A stretch of DNA of 64,000 nt, taken from assembly GCF_037977235.1 (NCBI RefSeq), contig NZ_CP150276.1:5394001-5458000 (forward strand), written 5' to 3'. The DNA is from Paenibacillus sp. FSL K6-0276. GTDB lineage: Bacteria; Bacillota; Bacilli; Paenibacillales; Paenibacillaceae. Positions 44,068 to 53,630 of the stretch are shown piece after piece. The translations under genes were made by a program, and so were the position numbers. Numbering within the stretch: the stretch's first letter is position 1; each line of letters begins with the position of its first letter. The notes below the pieces were generated by a model. The model was not told the DNA's origin and did not search any database. It worked only from the letters and a program-made list of their open reading frames with translations.

Positions 44068-45597
44068 TTAATTGCGGATCAGATAATCAAATGCACCTAA
44101 AGCTGCAGTTGCACCAGACCCCATCGAAATGATGATTTGTTTATAAGCACTATTAGTGCAATCGCCAGCAGCAAAGACTCCTGGTACGTTGGTGGCGCCA
44201 TGGCTATCTACAACAATCTCGCCTACACGAGTACGTTCAACCATGTCACCTAACCAATCTGTGTTTGGAACCAGACCGATCTGTACAAATACACCCTGCA
44301 ATTCAATATGGTGAGTTTCTTCTGTCGCACGATCGATATAAGAAATACCATCTACCTTATCTGTTCCGGTAATCTCTTTCGTTTGCACGTTCTTAAGTAC
44401 AGTAACGTTAGGTAAGCTGTAGAGACGGTCTTGCAGTACAGCATCAGCTTTGAGCTCTGGAGCAAATTCCAGAACCGTTACATGCTTCACTATACCCGCA
44501 AGGTCAACAGCTGCTTCAATCCCTGAATTACCGCCGCCGACAACGGCAACATCTTTACCTGCAAACAAAGGACCATCACAGTGTGGGCAGTAGGCTACAC
44601 CTTTATTCTTGAATTCAGCTTCACCAGGCACACCCATATTCCGCCAACGAGCGCCTGTCGACAGAATGACCGTCTTACTCTTTAGAACAGCGCCGTTCTC
44701 AAGTTCAACTTCAATCAAGTCATTCTTGTCTAAACGTGTAGCACGCTGTAATTTCATCACATCAATGCCATACTCTTTCACTTGCTCTTCGAGTTTAGCT
44801 ACGAGCTGAGGACCTTCAATGTAATTTACACTGATAAAGTTCTCAATGCCAAGCGTGTCGTTAACCTGTCCGCCTAAGCGTTCAGCAACAATACCTGTGC
44901 GAATCCCTTTACGTGCCGCGTAAATTGCTGCACTTGCACCTGCTGGGCCACCGCCAACAACAAGCACATCATATGGAGCTTTATTGTCAAATTCTGATGC
45001 GTCCACAGTACTACCCATTTTAGCTAGAATTTCTTCAACCGTCATACGACCACTTTCGAAGAATTCACCATTGAGGTAGACGCTTGGTACAGACATAATC
45101 TCTTTGCTTTCTACCTCTTCTTTGAATACTCCACCGTCAATCATCGTATGGGTAATACCAGGATTAAAGATACTCATTAGGTTCAATGCTTGTACGACAT
45201 CAGGGCAATTATGACAGCTCAGGCTGATATAAGATTCAAACTTGTATTCGCCACGAATGCTTTTGATCTGATCAATTACACTTTGCTCAACCTTAGGAGC
45301 TCTTCCGCTAACCTGCAATAGTGCCAATACTAATGAAGTAAATTCGTGCCCTAACGGAGTTCCAGCAAAGGTTACGCCTGTATCTTCACCAACACGGTTT
45401 ACGCTAAAACTTGGGGTTCTAGGTAATTCAGTTTTTTCCACTGTAATCCTAGTTGACATTATAGAAATTTCATCAACCAGTTGGGCCATCTCTTGAGATG
45501 CCTCGTCAGCGCCTGCACTGACTTTCAGTACTACATCGCCTTCCAAGAGTTCTAGGTATTGGGCTAGTTGAGCTTTGATTTCTTGATCTAGTTTCAT
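44068..45597 (-). CDS. ahpF: Alkyl hydroperoxide reductase subunit F
   Basis: 509 residues. The N-terminal tandem thioredoxin-fold domain carries the redox pair in [15 protein letters not shown], followed by FAD- and NADH-binding domains with [44 protein letters not shown] and the C-terminal FAD motif [15 protein letters not shown]. AhpF moves electrons from NADH through both CxxC centres to AhpC. It starts 14 bases after ahpC, which defines the operon. The operon has two PerR boxes upstream. Confidence 0.97.
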   Translation of the reverse strand: MKLDQEIKAQLAQYLELLEGDVVLKVSAGADEASQEMAQLVDEISIMSTRITVEKTELPRTPSFSVNRVGEDTGVTFAGTPLGHEFTSLVLALLQVSGRAPKVEQSVIDQIKSIRGEYKFESYISLSCHNCPDVVQALNLMSIFNPGITHTMIDGGVFKEEVESKEIMSVPSVYLNGEFFESGRMTVEEILAKMGSTVDASEFDNKAPYDVLVVGGGPAGASAAIYAARKGIRTGIVAERLGGQVNDTLGIENFISVNYIEGPQLVAKLEEQVKEYGIDVMKLQRATRLDKNDLIEVELENGAVLKSKTVILSTGARWRNMGVPGEAEFKNKGVAYCPHCDGPLFAGKDVAVVGGGNSGIEAAVDLAGIVKHVTVLEFAPELKADAVLQDRLYSLPNVTVLKNVQTKEITGTDKVDGISYIDRATEETHHIELQGVFVQIGLVPNTDWLGDMVERTRVGEIVVDSHGATNVPGVFAAGDCTNSAYKQIIISMGSGATAALGAFDYLIRN

Positions 45598-45611
45598 ATA
45601 GCTTTCGCTCC

Positions 45612-46175
45612 TTAAATCTTACCTACAAGATCGAGACTTGGTTTAAGTGTTTCAGCACCTTCAGACCATTTCGCTGGGCAAACTTCACCTGGATGATTGC
45701 GTACATATTGTGCTGCTTTGATTTTGTTAACAAGAGCACTAGCATCACGACCAATGCCACCAGCATTAATCTCAACCGTTTGGATAATACCGTCTGGATC
45801 AATGATGAATGTACCACGATCAGCAAGACCGTCAGCTTCAATCAGAACATCAAAGTTACGGGAAACTACATGAGAAGGATCGCCGATCATAATGTATTTT
45901 ACCTTGCCAATGGCTGCAGAGCTCTCATGCCATGCTTTATGTGTAAAGTGTGTATCTGTAGAAACGGAATATACTTCAACACCCAATTGTTTCAGTATTT
46001 CATATTGGTTCTGCAAATCTTCTAGTTCAGTTGGGCATACGAATGTGAAGTCAGCTGGGTAGAAGCAAACTACACTCCATTTACCTTTAAAGTTTTCTTC
46101 TGTAACATCGATGAATTTCCCATCTTGAAATGCGCTTGCTTTGAATGGTAGGACTTCTGTTCCGATTAGTGACAT
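45612..46175 (-). CDS. ahpC: Alkyl hydroperoxide reductase subunit C (peroxiredoxin)
   Basis: 187 residues of a typical 2-Cys peroxiredoxin that reduces hydrogen peroxide and organic peroxides. The peroxidatic cysteine is C47 in [17 protein letters not shown] and the resolving cysteine lies in [11 protein letters not shown] near the C-terminus. The frame is open to 46235, but AAAGGAG precedes the ATG at 46175 and the family N-terminus [11 protein letters not shown] is there. It is the first gene of ahpCF. A promoter with TTGACA and TATAAT overlaps a perfect PerR box, so peroxide induction is expected. Confidence 0.97.
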   Translation of the reverse strand: MSLIGTEVLPFKASAFQDGKFIDVTEENFKGKWSVVCFYPADFTFVCPTELEDLQNQYEILKQLGVEVYSVSTDTHFTHKAWHESSAAIGKVKYIMIGDPSHVVSRNFDVLIEADGLADRGTFIIDPDGIIQTVEINAGGIGRDASALVNKIKAAQYVRNHPGEVCPAKWSEGAETLKPSLDLVGKI

Positions 46176-46257
46176 ATTATTTAAATCTCCTTTAAGTTTT
46201 ATTTTTTTAGTGAATAGAATATTCAAGATCTGCAATCATCACATATCTGAATACTAT

Positions 46258-46272
46258 TTATAATTATTATAA
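46258..46272. promoter_or_regulatory. PerR box 1 (perfect)
   Basis: TTATAATTATTATAA equals the PerR consensus and contains the -10 TATAAT (46266-46271 on the minus strand). The -35 TTGACA is at 46290-46295 with an 18-bp spacer. Confidence 0.92.
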
Positions 46273-46300
46273 TTAACCAAATTAAGGCCTGTCAAGTTAT

Positions 46301-46315
46301 TTATAATAATTCTAA
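46301..46315. promoter_or_regulatory. PerR box 2
   Basis: TTATAATAATTCTAA matches the consensus at 14 of 15 positions and lies just upstream of the -35 element. Confidence 0.75.
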
Positions 46316-46452
46316 TATGATAATCGTTGTCAGTCATCAAATGTTCATAGAAATTCCTTTCTTTCGGATTTAAACAAACATTGTAGTTAGAATATGGTTC
46401 GAACGCATTTATTAACTATTATGGTTTAGTTCACGCGTTTTATGTAGTTCAT

Positions 46453-47334
46453 TTACTCCGATTCGTAATCATCCACGATTAGGTTAACTATATTAAATGA
46501 TTCTGCGGCTGCTTTTGGGTTGGAATTTTTATTTCCATTGTATGTGATCAGCGCTTTCCACAAAGCCCACCCTCTTGCTCTGTTCCAAGTCTCTTCATCC
46601 ATATTTAATACATCCTTGAATACCTTTCTACTATCCTTATCAAAAAAAGTCCAAGCCATTGCCGCATCACAAGCAGGATCGCCTACACCCAAGATTCCGA
46701 AATCAATGACTGCACATAGCTTTCCATCTTTAACTAGTAAATTCCCTAGTGCGATATCTCCATGAACCCAAACTGGCTTGGAGTTCCATTCAGATTCTAG
46801 TGCCAGTTCCCACATTTCTTGTATTATGTCTTCATTAAAAATATCTTTATTATGCTCAATGGCATGTCTAGACTCTTCATCATAAACAGCTAAAGATCCG
46901 CCTCTAAAGAAATTATGCTCTCCTGCTAAAGGTCCCCCACTAGCATCAATGGATTGTAATTCTAATAAGAATGCCCCCAAATCTCTTGCAAACTGATTAA
47001 GATCATTAATATTTTGGTGTGTTAATGTCTCTCCTTCTACCCACTTATTGATAGACCAAGGCAATGGATATTCTTCGTTAGGCTTCCCTTTGGCTAAGGG
47101 TACTTGAATAGGTAACGTGAGTTTTTTACTTAATATGGGCAACCATAGTTGCTCTTTCTCTACTTGTGGAGCATAAGCTGCTGCACTTGGTAACCTCACA
47201 CTCATATGTTCACCTAAATGAAAAGTTCGATTATCATTCCCACTGAATTTTACAGGTCTAATCTCTAAATCGGACCACTCTGGAAATTGTTCATTTATTA
47301 ATCTTGCAACTAAATCGACGGTTATTGTATTCAT
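46453..47334 (-). CDS. Aminoglycoside phosphotransferase family protein
   Basis: 293 residues with the APH kinase fold. N-lobe: SGNDNRTFHLGEHMSVRLPS with the conserved lysine replaced in position by this family's arginine-containing strand. Catalytic loop: VWVHGDIALGNLLV. Metal-binding DFG-like motif: CAVIDFGILGVGDPACDAAM. This branch (APH(3'')-like, including many uncharacterised small-molecule kinases) is often of unknown substrate, so antibiotic resistance is not established. GAGAGGTG precedes the ATG at 47334, and the ATG at 47352 is less well placed. It is a single gene. Confidence 0.85.
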   Translation of the reverse strand: MNTITVDLVARLINEQFPEWSDLEIRPVKFSGNDNRTFHLGEHMSVRLPSAAAYAPQVEKEQLWLPILSKKLTLPIQVPLAKGKPNEEYPLPWSINKWVEGETLTHQNINDLNQFARDLGAFLLELQSIDASGGPLAGEHNFFRGGSLAVYDEESRHAIEHNKDIFNEDIIQEMWELALESEWNSKPVWVHGDIALGNLLVKDGKLCAVIDFGILGVGDPACDAAMAWTFFDKDSRKVFKDVLNMDEETWNRARGWALWKALITYNGNKNSNPKAAAESFNIVNLIVDDYESE

Positions 47335-47395
47335 AAAACACCTCTCTACCATAAGTTTTACTAGCCATTTTCAGAAGAGACATCTACTATTATGT

Positions 47396-47872
47396 TAGCC
47401 TTACTGTTGTCTGTATGCAAACTATACAATTAGATCAGCCAGAAAAGGCCATGGATTTAAAGAATATTGTGCACTACTGTTTCATAAAGGCACCTTGTTA
47501 AAGGATGCCCATGGGATTCTAATTCAACAAACGGAGAATGTACAGGCAGCGCGCCAGATTCGGTTCACCAATGCTCAAGAGATCATTGAAAAAGAAAACA
47601 TCATAAAAGACTATATTTATGAAGCCATTGAAGTTGAAAAAGCTGGTTTGGAAGTGGAATTTAAAAAGAATACAGATTTCATCATTCCTGATGAATTTCA
47701 AAATAAACTCGATGAAATGCCTGCCTTGAAAACTGCTTTTGAAGCCTTGACACCCGGGCGGCAAAGAGCTTACCTTCATCATTTTTCTGAGCCTAAGCAA
47801 TCCAAAACTCGAGTGTCTAGGGTTGAAAAATGGATGCCACAAATTCTGGGTGGAAAAGGATTAAATGATTAG
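47396..47872 (+). pseudogene. 5'-truncated YdeI-family (DUF1801-type) gene
   Basis: The frame is open from just after a TAG near 47395 and reads GHGFKEYCALLFHKGTLLKD, QTENVQAARQIRFTNAQEI, FKKNTDFIIPDEFQNKL and LTPGRQRAYLHHFSEPKQSK, which is the middle and C-terminal part of YdeI/OmpD-associated proteins of about 190 residues. The first 60 or so residues, with the start codon, are missing. Translation from the internal ATG at 47495 (125 residues) is possible but no ribosome binding site is evident. A good terminator follows. Confidence 0.7.
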
Positions 47873-47886
47873 GAGCTTTTTAATAG

Positions 47887-47943
47887 GAAGAAGCAACCTT
47901 AGTACGGTGGAAATTCCGAACTGAGGTTGCTTCTTCTCTTTTA
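47887..47943 (+). terminator. Terminator after the YdeI-like gene
   Basis: GAAGAAGCAACCT pairs with AGGTTGCTTCTTC, followed by TCTTTT on the plus strand. Confidence 0.85.
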
Positions 47944-47961
47944 AATAAGACAGACTTTATT

Positions 47962-48822
47962 TTACTTCAGGTAGGTTCCTGTCACTCCAATTCCACCGCT
48001 ACCGTTCAATACATATACCCGTGCGTTTCCTTTTCCGGAGCAGGTTATTGTGATCGCACCATTGGTAACGGTTTTGGTATCGCCAGTCACCGCATCCACG
48101 TAGGTTCCGTTCGGAATTCCGGTAAATGTCGCATTTCCTGAGATCGTAACTAATGCAAAGCTATCGATCCCTTTGGAGCTGTCGGTGTATCTTCTTTTAA
48201 ATGCCAAATCACCTGATACATTTTCTGTGGAATACTGGCCTTTTTGCAAGGCTGGCACAGCTCTTCTTATTAAATTGAGTTGTCTGATATGTTTGGCCAA
48301 AGGATAATTCAACGAATCGGCAAGAGTGCCGGTAGCATTGGTATATTTACCGTAACCTTGAACCGTAACACTACCCTCAATGTGATCTCCGAAGTAAGCA
48401 CGCCCGGTTGAGCTGAGCGGTGCATTTGGACCTACATCGATGACTGATCCTTTTTTGAATTCAACTTCAGAACCATAGTAGATCGCAGGTATTCCTCGGA
48501 AGGTGAACATCAGAGCTAGATTCTCAGCCCATGTGTCTTGTGTCCCTGCAAATCTTTGATTTTCTGGTGCTTGGTCAGGTGCATAGTCATGAGAATCAAT
48601 ATAAGTTACATTCCAGGTAGCATCGTTATAGAATTGATCACCGCTCTTCATACTGAATGCTTCCTGTGCAGTCTTGAACGCCCAATGCATCGGAAAGTCA
48701 ATAACGTCCATCCCCGATTTCATCGAATAGTCAGGCGCGTGATAATTATTACCTATTAAAAAAGCATTGTTCGAGGTTGGCTGCCCTGCTGTAGTAGAGT
48801 TATCTGCCCACTCTTGTTCCAC
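47962..48822 (-). CDS. Amylase fragment: end of catalytic barrel and C-terminal domain
   Basis: 286 codons open from 48822. The segment shows NVTYIDSHDYAPDQAPENQRF, with the GH13 transition-state aspartate next to histidine, MFTFRGIPAIYYGSEVEFKKG, and the C-terminal beta-sandwich. On its own it lacks the nucleophile and acid/base residues and has no ribosome binding site, so it is only the tail of the broken amylase. Confidence 0.7.
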   Translation of the reverse strand: MEQEWADNSTTAGQPTSNNAFLIGNNYHAPDYSMKSGMDVIDFPMHWAFKTAQEAFSMKSGDQFYNDATWNVTYIDSHDYAPDQAPENQRFAGTQDTWAENLALMFTFRGIPAIYYGSEVEFKKGSVIDVGPNAPLSSTGRAYFGDHIEGSVTVQGYGKYTNATGTLADSLNYPLAKHIRQLNLIRRAVPALQKGQYSTENVSGDLAFKRRYTDSSKGIDSFALVTISGNATFTGIPNGTYVDAVTGDTKTVTNGAITITCSGKGNARVYVLNGSGGIGVTGTYLK

Positions 48823-50513
48823 AGACAGCTTGTTGGATTTTGTCCATCACCCGGATAGGCTTTCGAGCTTTTCCATGTATAGAATGGAGTCGATATTGCC
48901 GGAATCCCACTGTTCCATACATCTCTGTACCGAGTAGCCACTTCACCAAAGACAAAGAAGTTTGAGCCCCCTCTTGTTTTCCAAGCAGGAACAAAGTACT
49001 TGTTAAAAATATACCGGCTCACATGCTTCACAGTATCGACCCGGAAAGCATCAACACCCATATCAATATACTGATTATAGCTGTCAATTAGATACTGATT
49101 AACTACTGGATTTTCCGTATTCAAGTCCACAGCATCTCCTGCAATCTGTCCTGTCTGTACGGTGTAAGATTCCCAGGAAAGACTTTTTTCGGTATGGTAA
49201 ATGTTATTGTTGGTCTCCGCATTTTTCATGATTGCGAGTCTTACCTGATATTGCTGATCAGGGGTCATAGTATCATAGTTAGCTGGCAGCTTATCCGTAA
49301 TTTTGATCATGTTATTCACGGTGTCCGCTGCAGTTGGATCTTTTTTGAACATAGGCAACAGATTCTCTTCCCCAAAATTACCGGTATGATTCACGACGAC
49401 ATCCTGAATAACCTTTATGCCTTTGGCATGAGCCGCATTGATCAATTCCTGATAAGAGGCTCCCGCTGATTCATACCTTGGATCTACTTTGGCAAAGTTT
49501 ATCGCATGGTAACCATGATAATCATACCCGCTGGCATTCTGTACAACTGGCGTAATCCAAATGGCACTGAATCCGAGGGCTTTGATGTAGTCGAGCTTTT
49601 GGATCAGTCCCTTAAAGTCACCTCTCCAAGCTGGGTCTGAATCCGGATTTCCTGCCTTGGCATCCTCCCATGAATGCACATTGTTACTAGGATCACCATC
49701 ATAGAATCGAGAAGTAATCACGAAATAAATGGTGTCTTCACGGAAATCGCCTTTATTTCCAATCGTGTAGATAAAGCTCTGTTTCGTTTCATTTCCGGCA
49801 CCATCGATTACTAGAAATTTCAGTGTCGTCGTCTTGTTAATAAGAATGGACGGTCCTGGCAGAGCAGTTAAAGCATTTCCAGAGATATAGACATTTGAGT
49901 TAGTCGTTGGCTCCGTACCATTATCCGTGTAGTATGCTGTGGTCGTTGCCGCTTTGTTATCTTTTATATTAAAAGATACGGTAACCGCAGAACTTGAATT
50001 CCCAACAGGCAAATTTGCTGTTATGGTTGGGGCTTGCAGGTCGATGTTTAGGTCAATAACATATGCAAAAGTGCCTACATTGCCTGCTTGACCGATGGAG
50101 TTAACACCAAAAGCCTTGATAGTCATAGTAGATGCTACTTGGATTGGAGTGGTGTACAAGGTAGAAGATGTCGTAGGTGTCGTCCCGTCTGTCGTATAGT
50201 AAATTTTATCGTCGCTATAAAGACTGGAAAGCTTCACGGTTTGGGCAGAATCATATGTTTTCGGCGCTAGCGAGACTGAAATCACGGGAATCTTCGGAAT
50301 GTCCGGATTAGCGTCAGACCACACGTTATCCGCGGAATACCAGCCCTCTTTTACACTGCGGGACAAGTCGGCCGTCTGTTTGCCGTTGCCATCATTAAAA
50401 ATAAGGCTTGCACCAGTGGCGTTGGCAATAGTATAGCTGTACCAGTCGTTCCCGTCCGATTTCATCAGAATTCCTGGCCAAGCTCCACTTGTTGGAACAG
50501 TTGACGGACTCAA
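48756..50513 (-). CDS. Amylase fragment: CBM26-like module, Ig-like domains and most of the GH13 barrel
   Basis: 585 codons. It begins inside the CBM26-like module (TVPTSGAWPGILMKSDGNDW), continues through two domains with YYTTDGTTPTTSSTLY-type chitobiase repeats, and enters the amylase barrel: IKALGFSAIWITPV, QDVVVNHTGNF (region I), DAFRVDTVKHV with the nucleophile aspartate (region II) and FVFGEVATRY with the acid/base glutamate (region III). The last 20 or so residues are frameshifted and foreign. An in-frame TAG 22 bp upstream of 50513 separates it from the linker. Confidence 0.75.
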   Translation of the reverse strand: MSPSTVPTSGAWPGILMKSDGNDWYSYTIANATGASLIFNDGNGKQTADLSRSVKEGWYSADNVWSDANPDIPKIPVISVSLAPKTYDSAQTVKLSSLYSDDKIYYTTDGTTPTTSSTLYTTPIQVASTMTIKAFGVNSIGQAGNVGTFAYVIDLNIDLQAPTITANLPVGNSSSAVTVSFNIKDNKAATTTAYYTDNGTEPTTNSNVYISGNALTALPGPSILINKTTTLKFLVIDGAGNETKQSFIYTIGNKGDFREDTIYFVITSRFYDGDPSNNVHSWEDAKAGNPDSDPAWRGDFKGLIQKLDYIKALGFSAIWITPVVQNASGYDYHGYHAINFAKVDPRYESAGASYQELINAAHAKGIKVIQDVVVNHTGNFGEENLLPMFKKDPTAADTVNNMIKITDKLPANYDTMTPDQQYQVRLAIMKNAETNNNIYHTEKSLSWESYTVQTGQIAGDAVDLNTENPVVNQYLIDSYNQYIDMGVDAFRVDTVKHVSRYIFNKYFVPAWKTRGGSNFFVFGEVATRYRDVWNSGIPAISTPFYTWKSSKAYPGDGQNPTSCLWNKSGQITLLQQGSQPRTMLF

Positions 50514-50534
50514 ATTCCAATAATGGATTCGGAT

Positions 50535-50729
50535 CTATGAACTCCAGCTTGATGGTTTTTTAAAATGAACCGTTAAGCCAGCCGAAGTAGGTGTTGGAGT
50601 AGGCGTTACTGTTGGTGTTGGCGTAGGAGTCACTGTTGGCGTTGGTGTTGGTGTTACGGTTGGTGTTGATGTAGGAGTCACTGTTGGCGTTGGTGTAGGA
50701 GTCACTGTTGGTGTTGGTGTAGGAGTCAC
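50535..50729 (-). CDS. Amylase fragment: Thr-Pro linker
   Basis: 64 codons, mostly repeats of the type TPTPTPTV, then [13 protein letters not shown] and a TAG. After the stop the same frame continues IRIHYWNLSPSTV, which completes the CBM26-like module. The tract is a long in-frame microsatellite and a likely site of slippage. Confidence 0.6.
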   Translation of the reverse strand: MTPTPTPTVTPTPTPTVTPTSTPTVTPTPTPTVTPTPTPTVTPTPTPTSAGLTVHFKKPSSWSS

Positions 50730-51478
50730 TGTTGGTGTTGCGTTGGTGTTGGCGTTGCCGTGGCTAAAAGGGTCACATAGTCGATATTGATATTTCCAGT
50801 ATCATCGGAGTCATATTTGTAAGCGATCGTATTATTTCCTGCCTGCAAGGAGAGCGTTTCTGTTTGATCACCCCATGCATCCCAGTTTGCTAAGTTGGCC
50901 AGAGTAGTCTGTTTTACCTTTGCTCCATTAACATAAATGGAAACTTTCTTGGCACTGCCGGTCGCATTGGCGTAGTGGAGCGTGGCATTATAAGCACCTG
51001 CAGCGGAAGGCTGAACATTGAAGGTCGTTGTTGCTCCTGTGGTTGTATATCCATCAACAAAACCGGTGCCAGTATATCCGGTGTGATTCGTATTTATTTT
51101 TGCGCCACCTGACAAGGCTGCGCTCTCAGCTTCATATTTCCCAGCAACCGGAATAACTACCGTCCAGTTCTTCCCTCCGTTGCTGTCCCAACTATCCGTC
51201 GGGGCTGTGATGTGATAACAATAAATGAGTGTGGCTCCCTCTTGAACATTGAGGTTGGCCGTAAACGTAGTCCCATTTTTGGACATGACCGTATCCGTGA
51301 TATTGGTCCAGTTATTCGTGGTCCAATGCAGTGTTACAGCAGATGCTGTGGAGTTTGTATAGGAGACTGTATAATCAGTGTTGCTGGCTGAAGCCCCGCC
51401 GGATAAACCGAATAAACTAAAGATAAGCGAAAAAATGATCAACCAAGAAACAAACCGCCTAGATTGTTTTCGTACCAA
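50726..51478 (-). CDS. Amylase fragment: signal peptide and two carbohydrate-binding modules
   Basis: 250 codons. Signal peptide ([20 protein letters not shown], cleaved near ASA-SN), a starch-binding module (about 33-110, [27 protein letters not shown]), and a CBM6/35-type module (about 115-238, [29 protein letters not shown]-like loop, [10 protein letters not shown]). It enters the Thr-Pro linker and is frameshifted after eight linker residues. A secreted starch-binding protein could still be made from it. Confidence 0.75.
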   Translation of the reverse strand: MVRKQSRRFVSWLIIFSLIFSLFGLSGGASASNTDYTVSYTNSTASAVTLHWTTNNWTNITDTVMSKNGTTFTANLNVQEGATLIYCYHITAPTDSWDSNGGKNWTVVIPVAGKYEAESAALSGGAKINTNHTGYTGTGFVDGYTTTGATTTFNVQPSAAGAYNATLHYANATGSAKKVSIYVNGAKVKQTTLANLANWDAWGDQTETLSLQAGNNTIAYKYDSDDTGNINIDYVTLLATATPTPTQHQQ

Positions 51479-51519
51479 TTAAATAACCTCATCCTTAATT
51501 TTAAGTGCAAATTACGTTG

Positions 51520-51533
51520 TGCAAACGTTTGCA
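51520..51533. promoter_or_regulatory. CcpA cre site 1
   Basis: TGCAAACGTTTGCA is a perfect 14-bp palindrome of the cre type, 42 bp upstream of the amylase start. Confidence 0.85.
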
Positions 51534-51603
51534 AAATGAGAAAAAAAGAAATAATCTAACTTTTCCAATCTCCTCCTTCTTGAAAATCATGGAAAAACCT
51601 CAT

Positions 51604-51617
51604 TGTATGCGTTTACA
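51604..51617. promoter_or_regulatory. CcpA cre site 2
   Basis: TGTATGCGTTTACA (TGTAAACGCATACA on the minus strand) matches the cre consensus at 13 of 14 positions. Beyond it, 51618-51880 has no gene I can see. Confidence 0.7.
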
Positions 51618-51880
51618 AATAGGACTATTGAGAAATCCTCAGGTTACAGATAGCTCCATATCTAATGAATTTTCCCTGTTTATGATTATAGGCTCCAACC
51701 TTTTCCGGGTCAATGCATCTTTTAGGCTAAAACCATAAAAATTTAATGGTCTAAATACGTAAGTTCAATCGTTTTCATAAAGACTGAATCCACTAATAGA
51801 AGCAGCGGCAGTCTTTTGAGTTAATGTCCCCCTTGACTACCGCTGAAATGATGGAACTAGCGTGTTATTTTAGCAGAATC

Positions 51881-52381
51881 TCAAACAATAGTCTCCATTA
51901 GAAATTCGATCACCGGATAAGAGATCATATGCCGATCACGGTAAATCGAGGTAATAGCATCTGGCCGTGTGCTAAGGATTCCCTTCTGTAGAAGGGCTGC
52001 TTGAAAGCCTCTTTCTAGTGCACCGTTAATAGTAAAGGTTACACAATGTTCTGCGGCGAAGCCAGCAACGATGACGAATTCAACACCATGTTCACGTAGC
52101 AGCTGTTCTAAATCCGTTTTCCAAAAAGCATTAGAGAACTCTTTCCCCATCTGGATATCCGTCGGTGCTACTGTAATTTCCGGTATAATATTTCTTGCTT
52201 CTGGATCCGTATCCGCATCCGCCCCTTCCATGTCTTGTATATGGACGACGATTTGGTCTTTCGCACGAAGTAACCCAGACACATGATTAATGTATTCACA
52301 AGCCTCACTTACATTTAACTTCTCCATATGATTGTGTAAGAAAAGGTTTTGCATATCAATAATTAGGAATCCAATTTTTAT
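51881..52381 (-). CDS. Isochorismatase-family hydrolase with probable AUA start
   Basis: The family N-terminus (I/M)KIGFLIIDMQNLFLHNH starts at an ATA codon (52379-52381), 9-10 bases after AAAGGGG. The first ATG (52354) would cut away the first strand. The catalytic aspartate is in LIIDMQ, and the catalytic cysteine in VIVAGFAAEHCVTFTINGAL, with the cis-peptide region preceding it. Such cysteine hydrolases include nicotinamidases, though the substrate here is unknown. A 3' piece of this gene is duplicated at 55.1 kb. The start codon looks like a recent ATG-to-ATA change. Confidence 0.75.
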   Translation of the reverse strand: MKIGFLIIDMQNLFLHNHMEKLNVSEACEYINHVSGLLRAKDQIVVHIQDMEGADADTDPEARNIIPEITVAPTDIQMGKEFSNAFWKTDLEQLLREHGVEFVIVAGFAAEHCVTFTINGALERGFQAALLQKGILSTRPDAITSIYRDRHMISYPVIEFLMETIV

Positions 52382-52481
52382 TTTGAACTACCCCTTTCAG
52401 AACGAATATAGCTTCTATATTAATCTGGATGTAGATTCAGCTCAAGGAAATAAATAAATTAATCTGTTTTGTACGATGGCA

Positions 52482-53387
52482 TCATACGTTACGCCATTCC
52501 TCTTCATTTAGTTCGTTGTTAATGCCCACCCCAGCTAATGAGCCCATAGAAGCGGCAATAATGGCTTGATGAAGATGTGTTGCTGCATCACCAGCACTAA
52601 AGACGCCAGGAACGTTCGTTTTACCGAGATTATCGACGATGACTGTTCCAGCTTCTGTGATCTCACAACCGATAGCTTGTGGCAAGTCTGATCCGATCAT
52701 AAGCTTCGGTCTGAAAAATATCCCTGTACAATTGATACTAGTACTATCCTTAAGAACAACTTGCTGCAACATACCCTCGTTAGATTCGATCGACTGAATC
52801 GGTGAGTCAAAGACAGGAATGTTATGTTGTTGAAGTTCCTTGCGTTGTGCTTCCGTCAAGTCATCAGGTCCATTAGTACATATGGTAATGTTATTCGTCC
52901 AACCAGATATCACTTGGGCCATATGCGTTGCATCGGCTCCCTTAACAATTACGACAAGCGGTTGATCTCTTAGTTCCCATCCATCACAATAAGGGCAGAT
53001 AAAGGCGCTTCTACCATACACATCTGAGAGCCCCTTAATATCCATCGGAAGATCCTTCATCCCTATGGCAAAGAGCAGTTTTTTGCTTCGATAAGTCTGA
53101 CCCTGAACCGTCGTAATTTTAAAATCGCCATCGGTTCCCGTAATCGATATGGCGGTATCTTCCGAAAAGGTAACGGATGGATAGGCACTAATCTGTTCCT
53201 TGGCAATTCGCCTAAAATCGCTTGGACTTATACGATCTCTAGTAAGAAAGCCATGCGTTTTACGAGTAACCCTATTACGTGCGCGTCCTTCATCAATAAC
53301 AACTACGTTTTTTCTTGCTCTGCCTAACACAAGAGCAGCATTTAGACCTGCCGGTCCTCCACCGATAATAGCACAGTCGTAAATCAT
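52482..53387 (-). CDS. Thioredoxin reductase-like FAD/NAD(P)-dependent oxidoreductase
   Basis: 301 residues. The N-terminal FAD dinucleotide motif is AIIGGGPAGLNAALVLGRARK, the redox-active pair is in AFICPYCDGWEL, the second nucleotide-binding region has lost the usual GGG (VVIVKGADATHM), and the C-terminal FAD motif is GVFSAGDAATHLHQAI. It is most like the short flavoproteins that pair with peroxiredoxins or act in sulfur chemistry. No partner thioredoxin is adjacent. The start follows AAAGGGAG. Confidence 0.88.
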   Translation of the reverse strand: MIYDCAIIGGGPAGLNAALVLGRARKNVVVIDEGRARNRVTRKTHGFLTRDRISPSDFRRIAKEQISAYPSVTFSEDTAISITGTDGDFKITTVQGQTYRSKKLLFAIGMKDLPMDIKGLSDVYGRSAFICPYCDGWELRDQPLVVIVKGADATHMAQVISGWTNNITICTNGPDDLTEAQRKELQQHNIPVFDSPIQSIESNEGMLQQVVLKDSTSINCTGIFFRPKLMIGSDLPQAIGCEITEAGTVIVDNLGKTNVPGVFSAGDAATHLHQAIIAASMGSLAGVGINNELNEEEWRNV

Positions 53388-53630
53388 TCAAATTCTCCCT
53401 TTCACTTTTCAATTTATATTATAGATATTAGAGACTTTTGTTATCTGTTATTATCCCAAAAAAAGAACGGATATCACTCCACTCCGTATTTATTAACGAC
53501 TTTACGAGTCCATAATAACTTTAATATATTTAAAAGGCAAGGATTTATTCTATTCAATCATTACCCTCATTTAAATTCCTGCAAATTATTCAGTCATTTC
53601 ATTCTTCCAAAGTTCTATTACTACATCGAT

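Larger units (their letters stand above)
47962..51478 (-). pseudogene. Multidomain secreted alpha-amylase with two frameshifts and a stop
   Basis: Read together the frames give one protein of about 1170 residues: signal peptide, a CBM25/53-like starch-binding module, a CBM6/35-type module, a Thr-Pro linker, a CBM26-like module, two Ig-like chitobiase-type domains and a GH13 amylase with its C-terminal beta domain. Breaks: one base missing in the Thr-Pro repeat near 50740, an in-frame TAG at 50535-50537, and a frameshift near 48830 between the catalytic Glu and the last catalytic Asp. All catalytic residues survive in the DNA. Two cre sites upstream indicate carbon catabolite control. Several entries below describe the pieces. 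Confidence 0.85.
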
